A stretch of 64,000 bases of DNA from Tritrichomonas musculus (lineage: Eukaryota > Parabasalia > Tritrichomonadida > Tritrichomonadidae). The position numbers were made by a program, and so were the translations under genes. The stretch is from contig JAPFFF010000022.1 of NCBI GenBank assembly GCA_039105265.1, positions 1,488,001 through 1,552,000 on the forward strand. Direction: 5' to 3'. Position 1 is the stretch's first letter, and the number at the start of each line of letters is the position of its first letter. Below the pieces are notes generated by a model, which saw nothing but the letters and a program-made list of their open reading frames with translations, made no database searches and was not told where the DNA came from. Shown here piece after piece: positions 1-8,800 of this stretch.

Positions 1-1559
1 TAAGCTGATATTGAACAAATCGCCCATCCCATGTATTATCCCAGTCTGTTTCTGGATATGTCCTTTTATTTACGATTAACTTGACGTTTCGGTAGTTGAT
101 ATTTTGGAAAATTGTACAGTCTTCATTATGGAATGGAAACATCATTGTAATGTTCGTAGCATTCCTCAATGGAACTGTCTTTGATAAAACAATACTATCA
201 TAAGCCGCATGACCTTCAAATTGATGTCTTGTTAATTCTTGAGCAGGAATGATGATTGGCTCATTTAACGATTCCATCAAAGCTTGAATAACATCAGGCT
301 TAACTCCAAATCCTGCACAATTTGTCTTGAGCAAAGTGATTTGACAAGCATTTTCTCTCACCCTCAATGTTGCTGTGGTTAGTTTCCAAATACTCATCGC
401 TCTAGAACTGAGAATTTGCTCTTTTTCTACCTGCTTCGTTGATTTTTTCGACGAGTTCGTTGACTAAAATTTTTATTTTTCCATGATTCCATTTACTTGT
501 GGATGTGGCCTTAAAATTCGGTTCAGAACCAATATCATTATCAAAAGGCAGCAAACCTGGAGCCGTATCCTTTCCGACATTGACATAATGAACATCACTA
601 ACGATCAACGCCTCTTGACCAATTTGAGTAAAACGATGAGGGAGCGGCAAAGGGTTTGGAACTCCTAATTCTAAACCATCAGCGCCCCAAAATCTTTTGA
701 CTTCAGCAACGCACTCAGGAGGAACTTGGCACCAAACTAAGCCATTCAAAGCAAATTTGACTTCTTCTTCGATTTCTCCCAAAATTCTATTTGGATAAAG
801 CCTCCATGCTTGAAGAACAAGCTGGTCTGTGAATGGAATACATAACTTCATTTCGATTTTGACATTCTCGACAGGATTGAAATCATCATTTTTCACAAAT
901 TTTTTCCAAGTTCCTCTCTTTTCCTCCATCGCATCATTATCTGGAATTCGAACATAATTATCTTTATCTTTATCTTTCGGATCAGGAATTGATTTTGGTT
1001 TGAAGAATTTTTCGAGAGGGATATATACTCCACAAACATTTGGAGACATCATACAGACATCTTCCCAGAGAGCATGAGAATGTGGATTTGCTTTTTTGGC
1101 GTCTTTTGGCCTAATACAGTTATAAGCAAAGGATTCTCTGACCATTTCATTTTGATGATAATTATCGACTAACCTTCCATCGACCCAGAAAAATGCTTCA
1201 GAAATTATTTCGACAGCATCCTTAAATCCAATAAAAAGATAATTTAGATGACTAAAATCATCATCAATTGTTATTTTGCCTGATGCTACATTCTCTAAAC
1301 CAACAGTCAAAAATAGCCTTAATTCAATAAATCCTTTTTCGATTTGAGATATTGTATGAGCAGAATGACTCAAACGTAATTTTGTTTTTGTGTTTAAAGG
1401 AACTGGTTCATCTTTGTCATGACAATTTTCTTGGACGATAGAGAAAGTGTTATCTCCGCTGTTTCTTTGGACTAAATTCCTGAGTTTATCATTAAAAAAG
1501 TTCAAAATATCTCCTTCGTCATTTCCACGATTTTGATATTGAGCGTTTGCGTAAGTCAT
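1..1559 (-). pseudogene. Major capsid protein gene of element A, partial
   Basis: Homologue of the capsid genes of B and C. Shared marks include the N-terminal GNDEGDILNFF block, HSLWEDV followed by NVCGVYIPL, and the IPFTDQLVLQAWRLYPNRILGEIEEEV block. Capsid-like sequence continues to the window edge. The expected product is the Polinton hexon-like protein of about 600 residues that tiles the capsid. The double jelly-roll assignment is by family inference, since the fold cannot be seen directly. The gene is a fossil with about one break and is also cut by the window edge. A pVI-like gene diverges from it across a 75-bp gap. Confidence 0.8.
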
Positions 1560-1634
1560 ATTTTCTGAGTTAATAAAAAAAATAAAACCAGAAATTTTTT
1601 TTACATCAATGAATTTTTTTTACGTCTTGTAAAA

Positions 1635-1925
1635 ATGGCATTTGGATCGTTCTTTAAGAAAATCAAAGATGGAGTTACAAATTTTGTTCAGAAAGCAAAA
1701 CCTTGGGTTGATAAAATTGGCTCAGCTGCTTCGACAGCAGGTCATTGGCTTCAAGAAAATACTTCCGGAATTGGAAAACAAATTGGTGATGGCTTAGTTT
1801 GGGCAGGAGATAGAGCACAAGATATCGCAAAACGATTACCTGATGCAAAAGGCTCTGATAATACAATTCGATATGCCGGAGGAGGAGGAGGGTCGGATAG
1901 ATTTCTAAAGCCGCAGTTTGAATAA
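1635..1925 (+). CDS. Small amphipathic virion protein, pVI-like (element A)
   Basis: A 96-residue protein starting MAFGSFFKKIKDGV, with an N-terminal amphipathic helix and a Gly-rich middle. Counterparts are at 31832-32146 in C (MAFGSWFKNITKK) and 55679-55945 in B (MGFGHFFKMLSS). The shared MxFGxxFK start, small size and place next to the capsid gene recall adenovirus protein VI, which lyses membranes during entry. That role is inference. It is transcribed away from the capsid gene and is followed by the membrane microprotein on the other strand. Confidence 0.65.
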   Translation: MAFGSFFKKIKDGVTNFVQKAKPWVDKIGSAASTAGHWLQENTSGIGKQIGDGLVWAGDRAQDIAKRLPDAKGSDNTIRYAGGGGGSDRFLKPQFE

Positions 1926-1948
1926 AAAAAAGACTCCCTGATTTGGAG

Positions 1949-2086
1949 TTAAGCATACATTTTCCTCCAAATATCTTCGTCTAAAGGAGGTTCTTTTTCT
2001 GGTATGATTTTCATTATCCGAACACAGAAATTCAAAAACTCAATGATAACAAGGCAACCTAACAAACAATTTGTTATAATCGTCAT
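1949..2086 (-). CDS. Conserved membrane microprotein (element A)
   Basis: A 45-residue ORF starting MTIITNCLLGCLVIIEFLNF, with one hydrophobic span followed by a charged tail that ends in KMYA. A clear homologue of 48 residues lies at 55942-56088 in B, at the same place between the pVI-like and coiled-coil genes and on the same relative strand. It shares TNxLL, IIExLN, the Pro-Pro-acidic linker and the KMY end. Conservation of position, length and pattern argues that it is real. Its function is unknown; a virion-membrane or holin-like role is only a guess. No counterpart was found in C. Confidence 0.7.
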   Translation of the reverse strand: MTIITNCLLGCLVIIEFLNFCVRIMKIIPEKEPPLDEDIWRKMYA

Positions 2087-2122
2087 TTTTAAAAAGGAAT
2101 AAGAACTTTTTATTTTTTTCAA

Positions 2123-2632
2123 ATGTCTGTGAATATTATTGAGCCAATCAAGAATTTTTTAAAAGAATTTAACACGACAGATGAGTTCAATGCCTTCTAC
2201 TCTCTTCATAAAGAGGAATTGGATAAACTAACTACTCATAAGCTAAACAAAATGTATTATGTCAAAGGTTATCGCATTACCAAAATCAAAGGAGTTTTGA
2301 TGCTAAAAAGATGGGATAATAATAAGAACGAACAAGAAGAGAAAATCAAAGAGGAAATCAACAATGTATCGACTCGACAAAAGGAAGTCGATGAGTATGT
2401 TAGAAATGATTTAAGCAAAAAAGTCGAAACTCTCTCTGCTTCTCAGCAGCAAATCGACAACATATATGATGAAATAAAAAAATTACAGCTCGAAAATACA
2501 TCTTGCAAAATCCAGATCGAAAAAAATAAATCGATAATGGAAAAAGAAATAGATGATTTAAAAGATGATTTCAAAAAAATAAAAGGAACAATCAACGATA
2601 TAATAGATTTCTGTAATTCAAAATTAAAATGA
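2123..2632 (+). CDS. Conserved IIEPIKN-domain protein with coiled-coil tail (element A)
   Basis: A 169-residue protein. Residues 4-70 form a conserved domain with IIEPIKN, TTHKLNKMY and GYRITKIKGVLMLKRW. The rest is a heptad-rich coiled coil of about 90 residues. Homologues are at 31442-31780 in C (short tail) and 56131-56574 in B (long coiled coil), always beside the packaging ATPase or its neighbours. I do not recognise the family. A basic, compact head plus an oligomerising tail would suit a virion structural or DNA-binding adaptor, which is inference. Confidence 0.75.
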   Translation: MSVNIIEPIKNFLKEFNTTDEFNAFYSLHKEELDKLTTHKLNKMYYVKGYRITKIKGVLMLKRWDNNKNEQEEKIKEEINNVSTRQKEVDEYVRNDLSKKVETLSASQQQIDNIYDEIKKLQLENTSCKIQIEKNKSIMEKEIDDLKDDFKKIKGTINDIIDFCNSKLK

Positions 2633-2658
2633 AGTATTTATTTATTATTTTTTTTTTG

Positions 2659-3120
2659 TTAGAGTTCTTCATTATCAGCATGCATCACTCTTGGACGAAA
2701 TGCTGGAGGAACTTTATTGTAATATTCAGAATAGATAGATGAAGATCTTTTCTTTGGAGGAATTGGGGTATTTTCTTCTTTTTCTTTTTCTCGTTCGCTT
2801 GGAGATGGGATAATCATATCTTGGGAATCATCAACATTTGAGAAAGTCAACCATGCTATTTCTTTTGGTTCAGACTGCCTTGTCAAATAATCTTTTGTTA
2901 GATCAGACCAAAGATCGATCTCAGTTTGATTTGGATCAACATCTGATTTTCGAAGAGTTTCTTCAAAAGTTGTCAGACCATTTTTTGGTATGATATCTAC
3001 CATCTTTCTTACGATCTCTTTCCTGTAGCCGAAATATTCATTTTCTCCAGCATATTGAATGAATAAGACTTTCTCATTATCATTCAACCATTTTTTGAAG
3101 GACGTTGTTGTCTTCATCAT
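2659..3120 (-). CDS. Small hydrophilic protein, unknown (element A)
   Basis: About 153 residues from the Met at 3120. The frame is open further up, but that stretch lies in a 50-bp block repeated before the next gene, and a CAGTTCATT initiator-like motif lies just upstream of 3120, so I prefer the inner start. The C-terminal half is Glu/Lys/Pro-rich (PSEREKEKEEN). No domain is recognised. It is one of three small genes in tandem between the ATPase and the coiled-coil gene, with no counterpart seen in B or C. Confidence 0.55.
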   Translation of the reverse strand: MMKTTTSFKKWLNDNEKVLFIQYAGENEYFGYRKEIVRKMVDIIPKNGLTTFEETLRKSDVDPNQTEIDLWSDLTKDYLTRQSEPKEIAWLTFSNVDDSQDMIIPSPSEREKEKEENTPIPPKKRSSSIYSEYYNKVPPAFRPRVMHADNEEL

Positions 3121-3162
3121 TTTTGAAAAATGAACTGACTTATCTGACCACATCACTCATGA
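3113..3162 (-). promoter_or_regulatory. Duplicated promoter and leader block, copy 1
   Basis: A 50-bp block identical to 3556-3605. On the minus strand it holds CAGTTCATT, then a short A-rich leader, then two ATG codons, the first at 3120. The same CAGTTCATT lies just before the genes starting at 4024 and 15767. It fits an initiator (transcription start) element of the parabasalid TCA-pyrimidine-T/A type, which is inference. Confidence 0.6.
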
Positions 3163-3260
3163 GTTTTTCTGAGGCAGAAATTCTTACTTTTTCTATTGAC
3201 TCAAACCCTCCCTTTGACTCAAAAAAATCTTGACAAGCCACAAAATTTTAAAAAAAAAGT

Positions 3261-3563
3261 TTATTGTTTATTAAGTAAATTATCTATTGAGTATTTCTCA
3301 TGAGGATCCAAATTTTGTTCTTCCTCTTCTTCTTCCTCTTCTTCTTCTTGTGGTGGTGGTTGTTGTTGCTCAATTTTTTTTGCCTCAATTTCTTGTTGAA
3401 GCTTCTCTCTTTCTTCCCTCATATTTCTTCGTTTGTTTTTGGCAAATTTGAAAACAAGTTTTCCTTTCTGATCTAAAGGATAATAAAAGGGACGAGGCAA
3501 AGTATCGTACTGAACAAGAATCATGCCCCATTTCTGTTTGGCGACAGGGAATGCTTTCATCAT
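3261..3563 (-). CDS. Small acidic-tailed protein, unknown (element A)
   Basis: About 100 residues from the Met at 3563, chosen for the same reason as its neighbour: the upstream in-frame codons belong to the duplicated leader. The N-terminus is basic (MKAFPVAKQKWG). The middle is a charged helix, then come a Gln/Pro stretch and a run of about 13 Glu residues. No family is recognised. The shared 50-bp leader with the next gene suggests co-regulation or a local duplication. Confidence 0.5.
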   Translation of the reverse strand: MMKAFPVAKQKWGMILVQYDTLPRPFYYPLDQKGKLVFKFAKNKRRNMREEREKLQQEIEAKKIEQQQPPPQEEEEEEEEEEQNLDPHEKYSIDNLLNKQ

Positions 3564-3605
3564 TTTTGAAAAATGAACTGACTTATCTGACCACATCACT
3601 CATGA
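3556..3605 (-). promoter_or_regulatory. Duplicated promoter and leader block, copy 2
   Basis: Identical over 50 bp to 3113-3162. On the minus strand it carries CAGTTCATT and the ATG pair beginning at 3563. The two downstream coding regions are unrelated, so the block was duplicated or conserved as a regulatory unit. Confidence 0.6.
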
Positions 3606-3607
3606 TC

Positions 3608-3711
3608 TTTTGACTCAAAAAACTTTTGACTCAAAAAACTCCCTTTGACTCAAAAAACTTTTGACTCAAAAAACTCCCTTTGACTCAAAAAACTCCCTTT
3701 GACTCAAAAAA
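3608..3711. repeat. Short tandem repeat with TTTGACTCAAAAAACT core
   Basis: About five to six imperfect copies of a 15-19-bp unit with the core TTTGACTCAAAAAACT, some with CCC added. Two further diverged copies lie at about 3195-3230. The array lies upstream of the small acidic gene, between it and the next gene. Confidence 0.8.
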
Positions 3712-3739
3712 ATTCAAAAATTTAAAAAAAAAGAATTGT

Positions 3740-4024
3740 TTATTTATTTATGTTTTTCTTATCACTTTTTATCAACTTCCTTTCCTCAGGAGGAATTGGA
3801 GGATTTCTTTCATCTTCATCATCGTATTCTTTTAATTTTTTCCTCATATATTCAATTTCGTCTTTTGAGAAAGTTGTTGTATGAAAGATTTCTTCCGGAG
3901 TTGGAATTTCTTCTTCTTCGTCATCATCGGATTCTTGAAGCCATCTTAGATATTCTGCTTGATTGGAAATACTAACTGTTTGATATCTCCAGTCATGGCT
4001 TTTTTGCTTGTTGTTCTTTGACAT
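3740..4024 (-). CDS. Small acidic protein, unknown (element A)
   Basis: About 94 residues starting MSKNNKQKSHDWRY. The frame is open upstream of 4024, but CAGTTCATT abuts this ATG, so the inner start is preferred. The protein is rich in Asp/Glu, including DDDEEEE and DDEDE clusters. No domain is recognised. It lies directly downstream of the ATPase gene on the same strand with a 55-bp gap. Confidence 0.5.
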   Translation of the reverse strand: MSKNNKQKSHDWRYQTVSISNQAEYLRWLQESDDDEEEEIPTPEEIFHTTTFSKDEIEYMRKKLKEYDDEDERNPPIPPEERKLIKSDKKNINK

Positions 4025-4079
4025 AATGAACTGATTTATCAAAAAAATTTGACAAATGAACTTGACACGGCACAAAATT

Positions 4080-4991
4080 TTACTTTTTAATATATGTTAT
4101 TCCTCCGTCAGTACATTGAACTATCAAAATAGGATGGTCATCAGGATTTTGATTTTTAATTTTATTGACTTCATTATATTTTTCAAAAAATTCATCCCAA
4201 TCTAAGTTCGAAGCAGATTGTCCATAAATATATCGAATTTGTTGTTTGTTGAATCCAGGGAAGAGATATAAAGTTGTAATCTCATTTTTGATATGAGGTT
4301 TGATACCTTTCCAACCTTGAATCAATAAGAAAAACGATACATTGTTGTGTCGACATCTTCGTAATAACTGACTGAAAAATGATTCTTCGGACGAAAATAA
4401 TTTTGAATTACTGATATCGTCAAACAAGAAAATGGTATGTAAAAATTTCTTTTCGAAATTCTCGACATGCAAAACATCAAACAAATCTTCTTTTTGTTCT
4501 TCAGATACTTCATTTTTTGTTCTCTCTCTTCGAATACGATAATATAAACTTTTAGCTGTTAAAATTTCATCGATACAATCTTCAGCATCATCTTCAGCTA
4601 CTAAAACAATTGGCATTTCTATCATATTTTTTAAAGTTTGCCAGCTCTTATCATTTTCTTCTCCATCCTTAGTTATATAAACTAATAAATGGTGAGTGCC
4701 CATATAACCTATTTTTATAATCTCTTCGAGGGCTGTGACGGTTTTTCCAAGGCTTTGTTTTCCGACAATAACATTGACAGAATTATATTTTGTAATAATA
4801 TCTTGATGTATTGGAGCTATCATAATATCTTTATTATCGACTTGTTTAGCTTTTAATTTTGCTTGTATTTTTTTCTTAATATCATGATTAAAATCTTTAT
4901 CTTCGTCATCTACTCGACGTAATTTCTCTTCAAGAGTTAATTGTTTTGGTTCAGAATCAGAATCAGAGTAATAATCATCATCACTAGACAT
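4080..4991 (-). CDS. Genome-packaging ATPase, A32/FtsK-like (element A)
   Basis: A 303-residue P-loop ATPase. The Walker A GKQSLGKT is near residue 77 within VNVIVGKQ, and the Walker B FLFDDISN is near residue 190. A conserved LIQGWKGIKPHIKNEITTL segment follows. These match the ATPases of B and C almost block for block. In Polintons this A32-like enzyme is thought to pump DNA into the capsid. The first 45 residues are an acidic, low-complexity extension. Upstream lies the domain gene ending at 5028. Confidence 0.9.
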   Translation of the reverse strand: MSSDDDYYSDSDSEPKQLTLEEKLRRVDDEDKDFNHDIKKKIQAKLKAKQVDNKDIMIAPIHQDIITKYNSVNVIVGKQSLGKTVTALEEIIKIGYMGTHHLLVYITKDGEENDKSWQTLKNMIEMPIVLVAEDDAEDCIDEILTAKSLYYRIRRERTKNEVSEEQKEDLFDVLHVENFEKKFLHTIFLFDDISNSKLFSSEESFFSQLLRRCRHNNVSFFLLIQGWKGIKPHIKNEITTLYLFPGFNKQQIRYIYGQSASNLDWDEFFEKYNEVNKIKNQNPDDHPILIVQCTDGGITYIKK

Positions 4992-5027
4992 TTTTTCTTT
5001 GATTACAAAAAAATATTTTTATTTTAT

Positions 5028-5744
5028 TTATTCTTCTGTTTTGTCATCTTCTTTTTTGTCTTTTGATTCATCATCATCATCATCATTTTTAAAGCCTTTT
5101 GCTGCTTCTCTTATTGCATAACATAAAATTTTTGTAATATCTTCTCTAAAATGTTCTTGATCATCTAATTCTCCTTCCTTACTTTCATCGATGATATTGT
5201 CAACGATAATTTGATATTCTAATTGAATATTCTTTTTGTTTCGTAATTTAGTTTGTTCTTCTTCAGTATTACAACCATATTTCTTATATAATTGTTTCAA
5301 AACCATTTCTTCCCAGACAATAGGATAGGCTTTATTTAGAAGTCTCATTTTATCGACAGGGATTAAGTCAGAGAAATCTGTTTCTGCTAAGGCTTGTTCT
5401 GTAGATTTTGACAAGACATATTTCTTAAATTTGTTCAAGGCAGATAATTTTCTTCCACTTTTTTCTTTTGATAATTCTTGAACCATTTTTCTTAATTCAG
5501 CAACTTCTCCATTATCTTGATGTTTAACAATATCTTGAGCTTCTGCTACTACCTGGACAGGGGATGCTGAGACCGTTCTTTTGACTGAGCGACGAGGTCT
5601 TGGCGGTAAATTAGCTTGTTGTGTTGTTGATTCTTCTGTTGTCGTTTTACGTCTTAAGCTTCTTGTTGTCATATTTGACATAAAAGAAAAAAGTTCAAAA
5701 TAATTTTTCTTTTTCGAGTTTTGAGCATAATTTCTATTATGCAT
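5028..5744 (-). CDS. Helical C-domain protein shared with B and C (element A)
   Basis: Up to 238 residues; an alternative Met at 5681 (MSNMTTRSLRR) is also plausible. Residues 30-90 are basic and Pro/Thr/Ser-rich. From about residue 100 a helical domain (ALNKFKKYVLSK, then LLNKAYPIVWEEMVLKQLYKKY) matches the C-terminal domains of 28802-30385 in C and 57442-58701 in B. The Ca-binding-like middle domain of those two is absent here. The acidic end is DDDDDESKDKKEDD. Same neighbour in all three elements: the packaging ATPase. A minor virion protein is a reasonable inference. Confidence 0.65.
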   Translation of the reverse strand: MHNRNYAQNSKKKNYFELFSFMSNMTTRSLRRKTTTEESTTQQANLPPRPRRSVKRTVSASPVQVVAEAQDIVKHQDNGEVAELRKMVQELSKEKSGRKLSALNKFKKYVLSKSTEQALAETDFSDLIPVDKMRLLNKAYPIVWEEMVLKQLYKKYGCNTEEEQTKLRNKKNIQLEYQIIVDNIIDESKEGELDDQEHFREDITKILCYAIREAAKGFKNDDDDDESKDKKEDDKTEE

Positions 5745-5758
5745 TATATTTTTGGGTT

Positions 5759-5821
5759 TTAGCGTCTACGACGACTAGTAGTTGATCTACGGCGACTTGA
5801 GCTTTTTCTTCTGGCTGGCAT
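5759..5821 (-). CDS. Arginine-rich core micropeptide, mu/protamine-like (element A)
   Basis: A 20-residue ORF starting MPARRKSSSRRR and ending in four Arg. It lies between the giant helical gene and the domain gene. In B the same gap holds a 22-residue Lys/Arg peptide (58742-58810). Adenoviruses package DNA with a similarly tiny Arg-rich peptide, mu. Size, charge and conserved location support a DNA-condensing core peptide, though so short an ORF could arise by chance. Confidence 0.6.
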   Translation of the reverse strand: MPARRKSSSRRRSTTSRRRR

Positions 5822-5860
5822 GTTTTTATTTCCTTGGAGATAAAAAAATAAAAATCGATT

Positions 5861-8800
5861 TTAAATTTTCATCAACGCCCTTAATTCAGGATTTTCTAAA
5901 ATACTAACAGGAATATTATTTGTTTGAATAGGAGGTTGATAAGATTGTTGAGAGATAGATATTGGATTATTCTTTTTTTGTAATCTCATTGGAGCATTCT
6001 TTAATTTATTTTGTTTTCTGATTTCTAATAATTTCCTATCAACTTCTTGTTTTGATACATTTCGATTTGGAATAAAAGTTTCTCTCTTTTCAGGTATTCG
6101 AGGAGGTAAAGTAGGAGTTGGCATCTCAAATGAATCACTTAAAGATGGTCCAATATCTACTTCAATAGGCTTTATAACAGGATTTATTTTCTTTAATTCA
6201 ATAGGAGTCTCTTTAATTTTTTCTTCTCGTAATGGAGCATTATTTCGAGCTCTTTTAGGTAATTTTTTATTTCCTTTCTTTGTCTTGATAGTAACCTTTT
6301 TATCTCTAGGAATAGGTAATAAATCACTCTTTTTTCTGGATGTTTTAGGCATTTTAAAAATCGATAAATTGATTTCTGTATCTTTTTTGTTTGATAATGA
6401 CTCTATTTTCTCGATTGGATTATTATCTTTTGTGATAATTGTCGGAGAAGTTAATGGTTTGATTTCTGGGAATTTGAAATCTGGAGTTGTTGATATTTTT
6501 TTTGGATTCATGATTTGATCTTTTAATGATGGTTCAGGCTTTTTTTCATCCCATTTTTCTGTCTTTAATCTATTTACTCTATCTTTATCCATCATCCATT
6601 TTCGTATCGAAACAGGAGGTTCAAAATCATTATGAGGTCTTAAAGGTTTTGTAAAATCAAAATTTAATTTATTATCTGATTTGTTTGAATCAAATAATGA
6701 TGAAGTAGGTTTTGAAGAAAATAAGGAATCAGTTTCTGATTTTAAAGTAGTAGTATTTCCAGTAGAAAATCCTGTTAATCTTAAAGGAGCATTCCCTCTT
6801 GTTAAATCTCCAACTCCACTTTTTGTTGTTTCTGAACCAGGTCTTGTTGATGAAGTTGATGTTGATGAAGTTGTTGATGATGAAGTTAAAGGATTTGTTT
6901 GTTTTGAAGCCATAAATCCATATCTTAAGGGAGTTCCTTGAGTTCCGCCTATTGTCGTTCCTGAATTCCATCCACTTCCTATAGCATTAGTATTTCGAAG
7001 ACCTGCATTTTGCAATTCTTTTTGTCTACTTCTTTCGTTTAAATCTCTTAATTCTTCCTCTACTGCAGATTTAGCAGTTTCAAAATCCATTCCTCTAAAA
7101 TGATCAACTCCTAGAGATGACATACCTAATTTGCTTCTCATTCTATTTATATCTGCTATCTTTGGATTCATATATTGTCTTTCTGTTTTGACTTTAGCAT
7201 CTTGTTCTTGGAATTTCTTCAATAAAGCAGAGAATTGTTGATATTGTTGAGTCAAATTTTGTTCTAAGGATGTTATATCAGAAGATTGAGCAATAACTCT
7301 TTTATATTGAAAAGATTCTTCATTTAACTCTAATGATGTAGGTATTTCATATTTCATTGTCTTAATTTGTCTAATAATTTTTCGGATAGCTGATAAATAT
7401 TTCTCTATTCGAAGGAAGTTTTCAGCATCTGATATTTTTGGATAAATTTTTAAAACCTGATCCATTGTATAACTCTGTTCTGCCAAAGAATTATAAGAAG
7501 CCAAAATCTCTTTGAAATATTCATCTCTATCTTTTTCGAAAGCTTCTTGAATCTTTGGAATTGCAGCTTTGATTGTTGTTATATTGATATTTGGGTTTTT
7601 CTCTCCATCGACAGGAAAATAATTCTCATAAATAAAATCAAGCTCTTTTTCTTCTTTCCCACTTTTCTTCAAAATATAATTCCAGTCAAATACTAACGGC
7701 ATAATTTTGACATTAAAATAAGCAGACATCCAGTCATTTTCTTCATTACATAGTTCATCTAAATTATTTGGTGTAATATTTTTACCAAATTTATTGTTAA
7801 ATTTATCTAAATCCTCTAATATCATATAAATAATTTTGATATCTTCTTCTGAATTTGCATATTTTTTTAATTGTTCATTTGTTATCTTATTAGACATCAA
7901 AGAATGTTGTTTTGCAGTTTTATCGACTTTATCATCAAAACCATTTAAAAATTCATTCATATCGTCTATTTCTCTCCGAAGCTGTTCTTCATCTAACTTT
8001 GATAATTTGTTATCTTGTTTGATAGGTTTTGCTTTTTTCCCTTTTGCTTTTGCATATTGCATAACAGTAATATTATCTTCTAGAAATTGTTTTGCATCTT
8101 CTATTGAAAAATTATGTTGTCTTAATAAAGTATCCATCGTCAAATTTGTTTTCGCTAATTCATTATATTCTTCCCTTGGAATTTCTAAAACCATATAAGC
8201 TTTTGCTTCATAAGCATTATCAAAATCTCTTGAAACTTCATCTAAAGACTTCCATTTTTCTAAAGTAGAATCATCTTGAGAATTCTCATTATATTCTTCA
8301 AATATTTTATCAAGTTCAGGATAATTTATTTTGACGGCCTCAAGTAAATAATTTTTTAATTTTGAACCTTTCAAACTTCGATAAGTATAAGTATTAACAT
8401 CATCAACATTCTTAATTTGTTTATTACCGCTTATTTGATTCATTTTTAGGATTAATTCCATTAAAGAAATATGTAATTCTGTATCTTTAACATCGACATA
8501 TTTTCTTCTTATCTCATCCTTTTCATTTATCTCAACAGCAAGATCTTCTAATCTTTGATTTAAATCTTGATTTGACGAGACTTGTTCTGATCTTTCTTTT
8601 GCATTTTGAATGTCCTTTATTAAAGATGATATTAGAGATGGGAAATTTGTATTAAAAGATATTTTTGAAGAATCTAATGGTTTCGTAGGATAAAAGGAAT
8701 TTCGATAAAATAATAACAATTCTGCATATGCCTTATTTGCTTTTGGATAAGGTTCTTTACTATTAGGCCAAACACCTAATTTTCTCAAAGCTCTGTCAGC

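Noticed and set aside
3608-3711. Possible operator or CRISPR-like array
   Set aside because: Plain head-to-tail short repeats without spacers.
3736-3975. 79-residue plus-strand ORF
   Set aside because: Antisense shadow of the acidic gene at 3740-4024.
6285-6971. Several overlapping ORFs on both strands inside the giant gene of A
   Set aside because: They are shadows of the long minus-strand coding frame.
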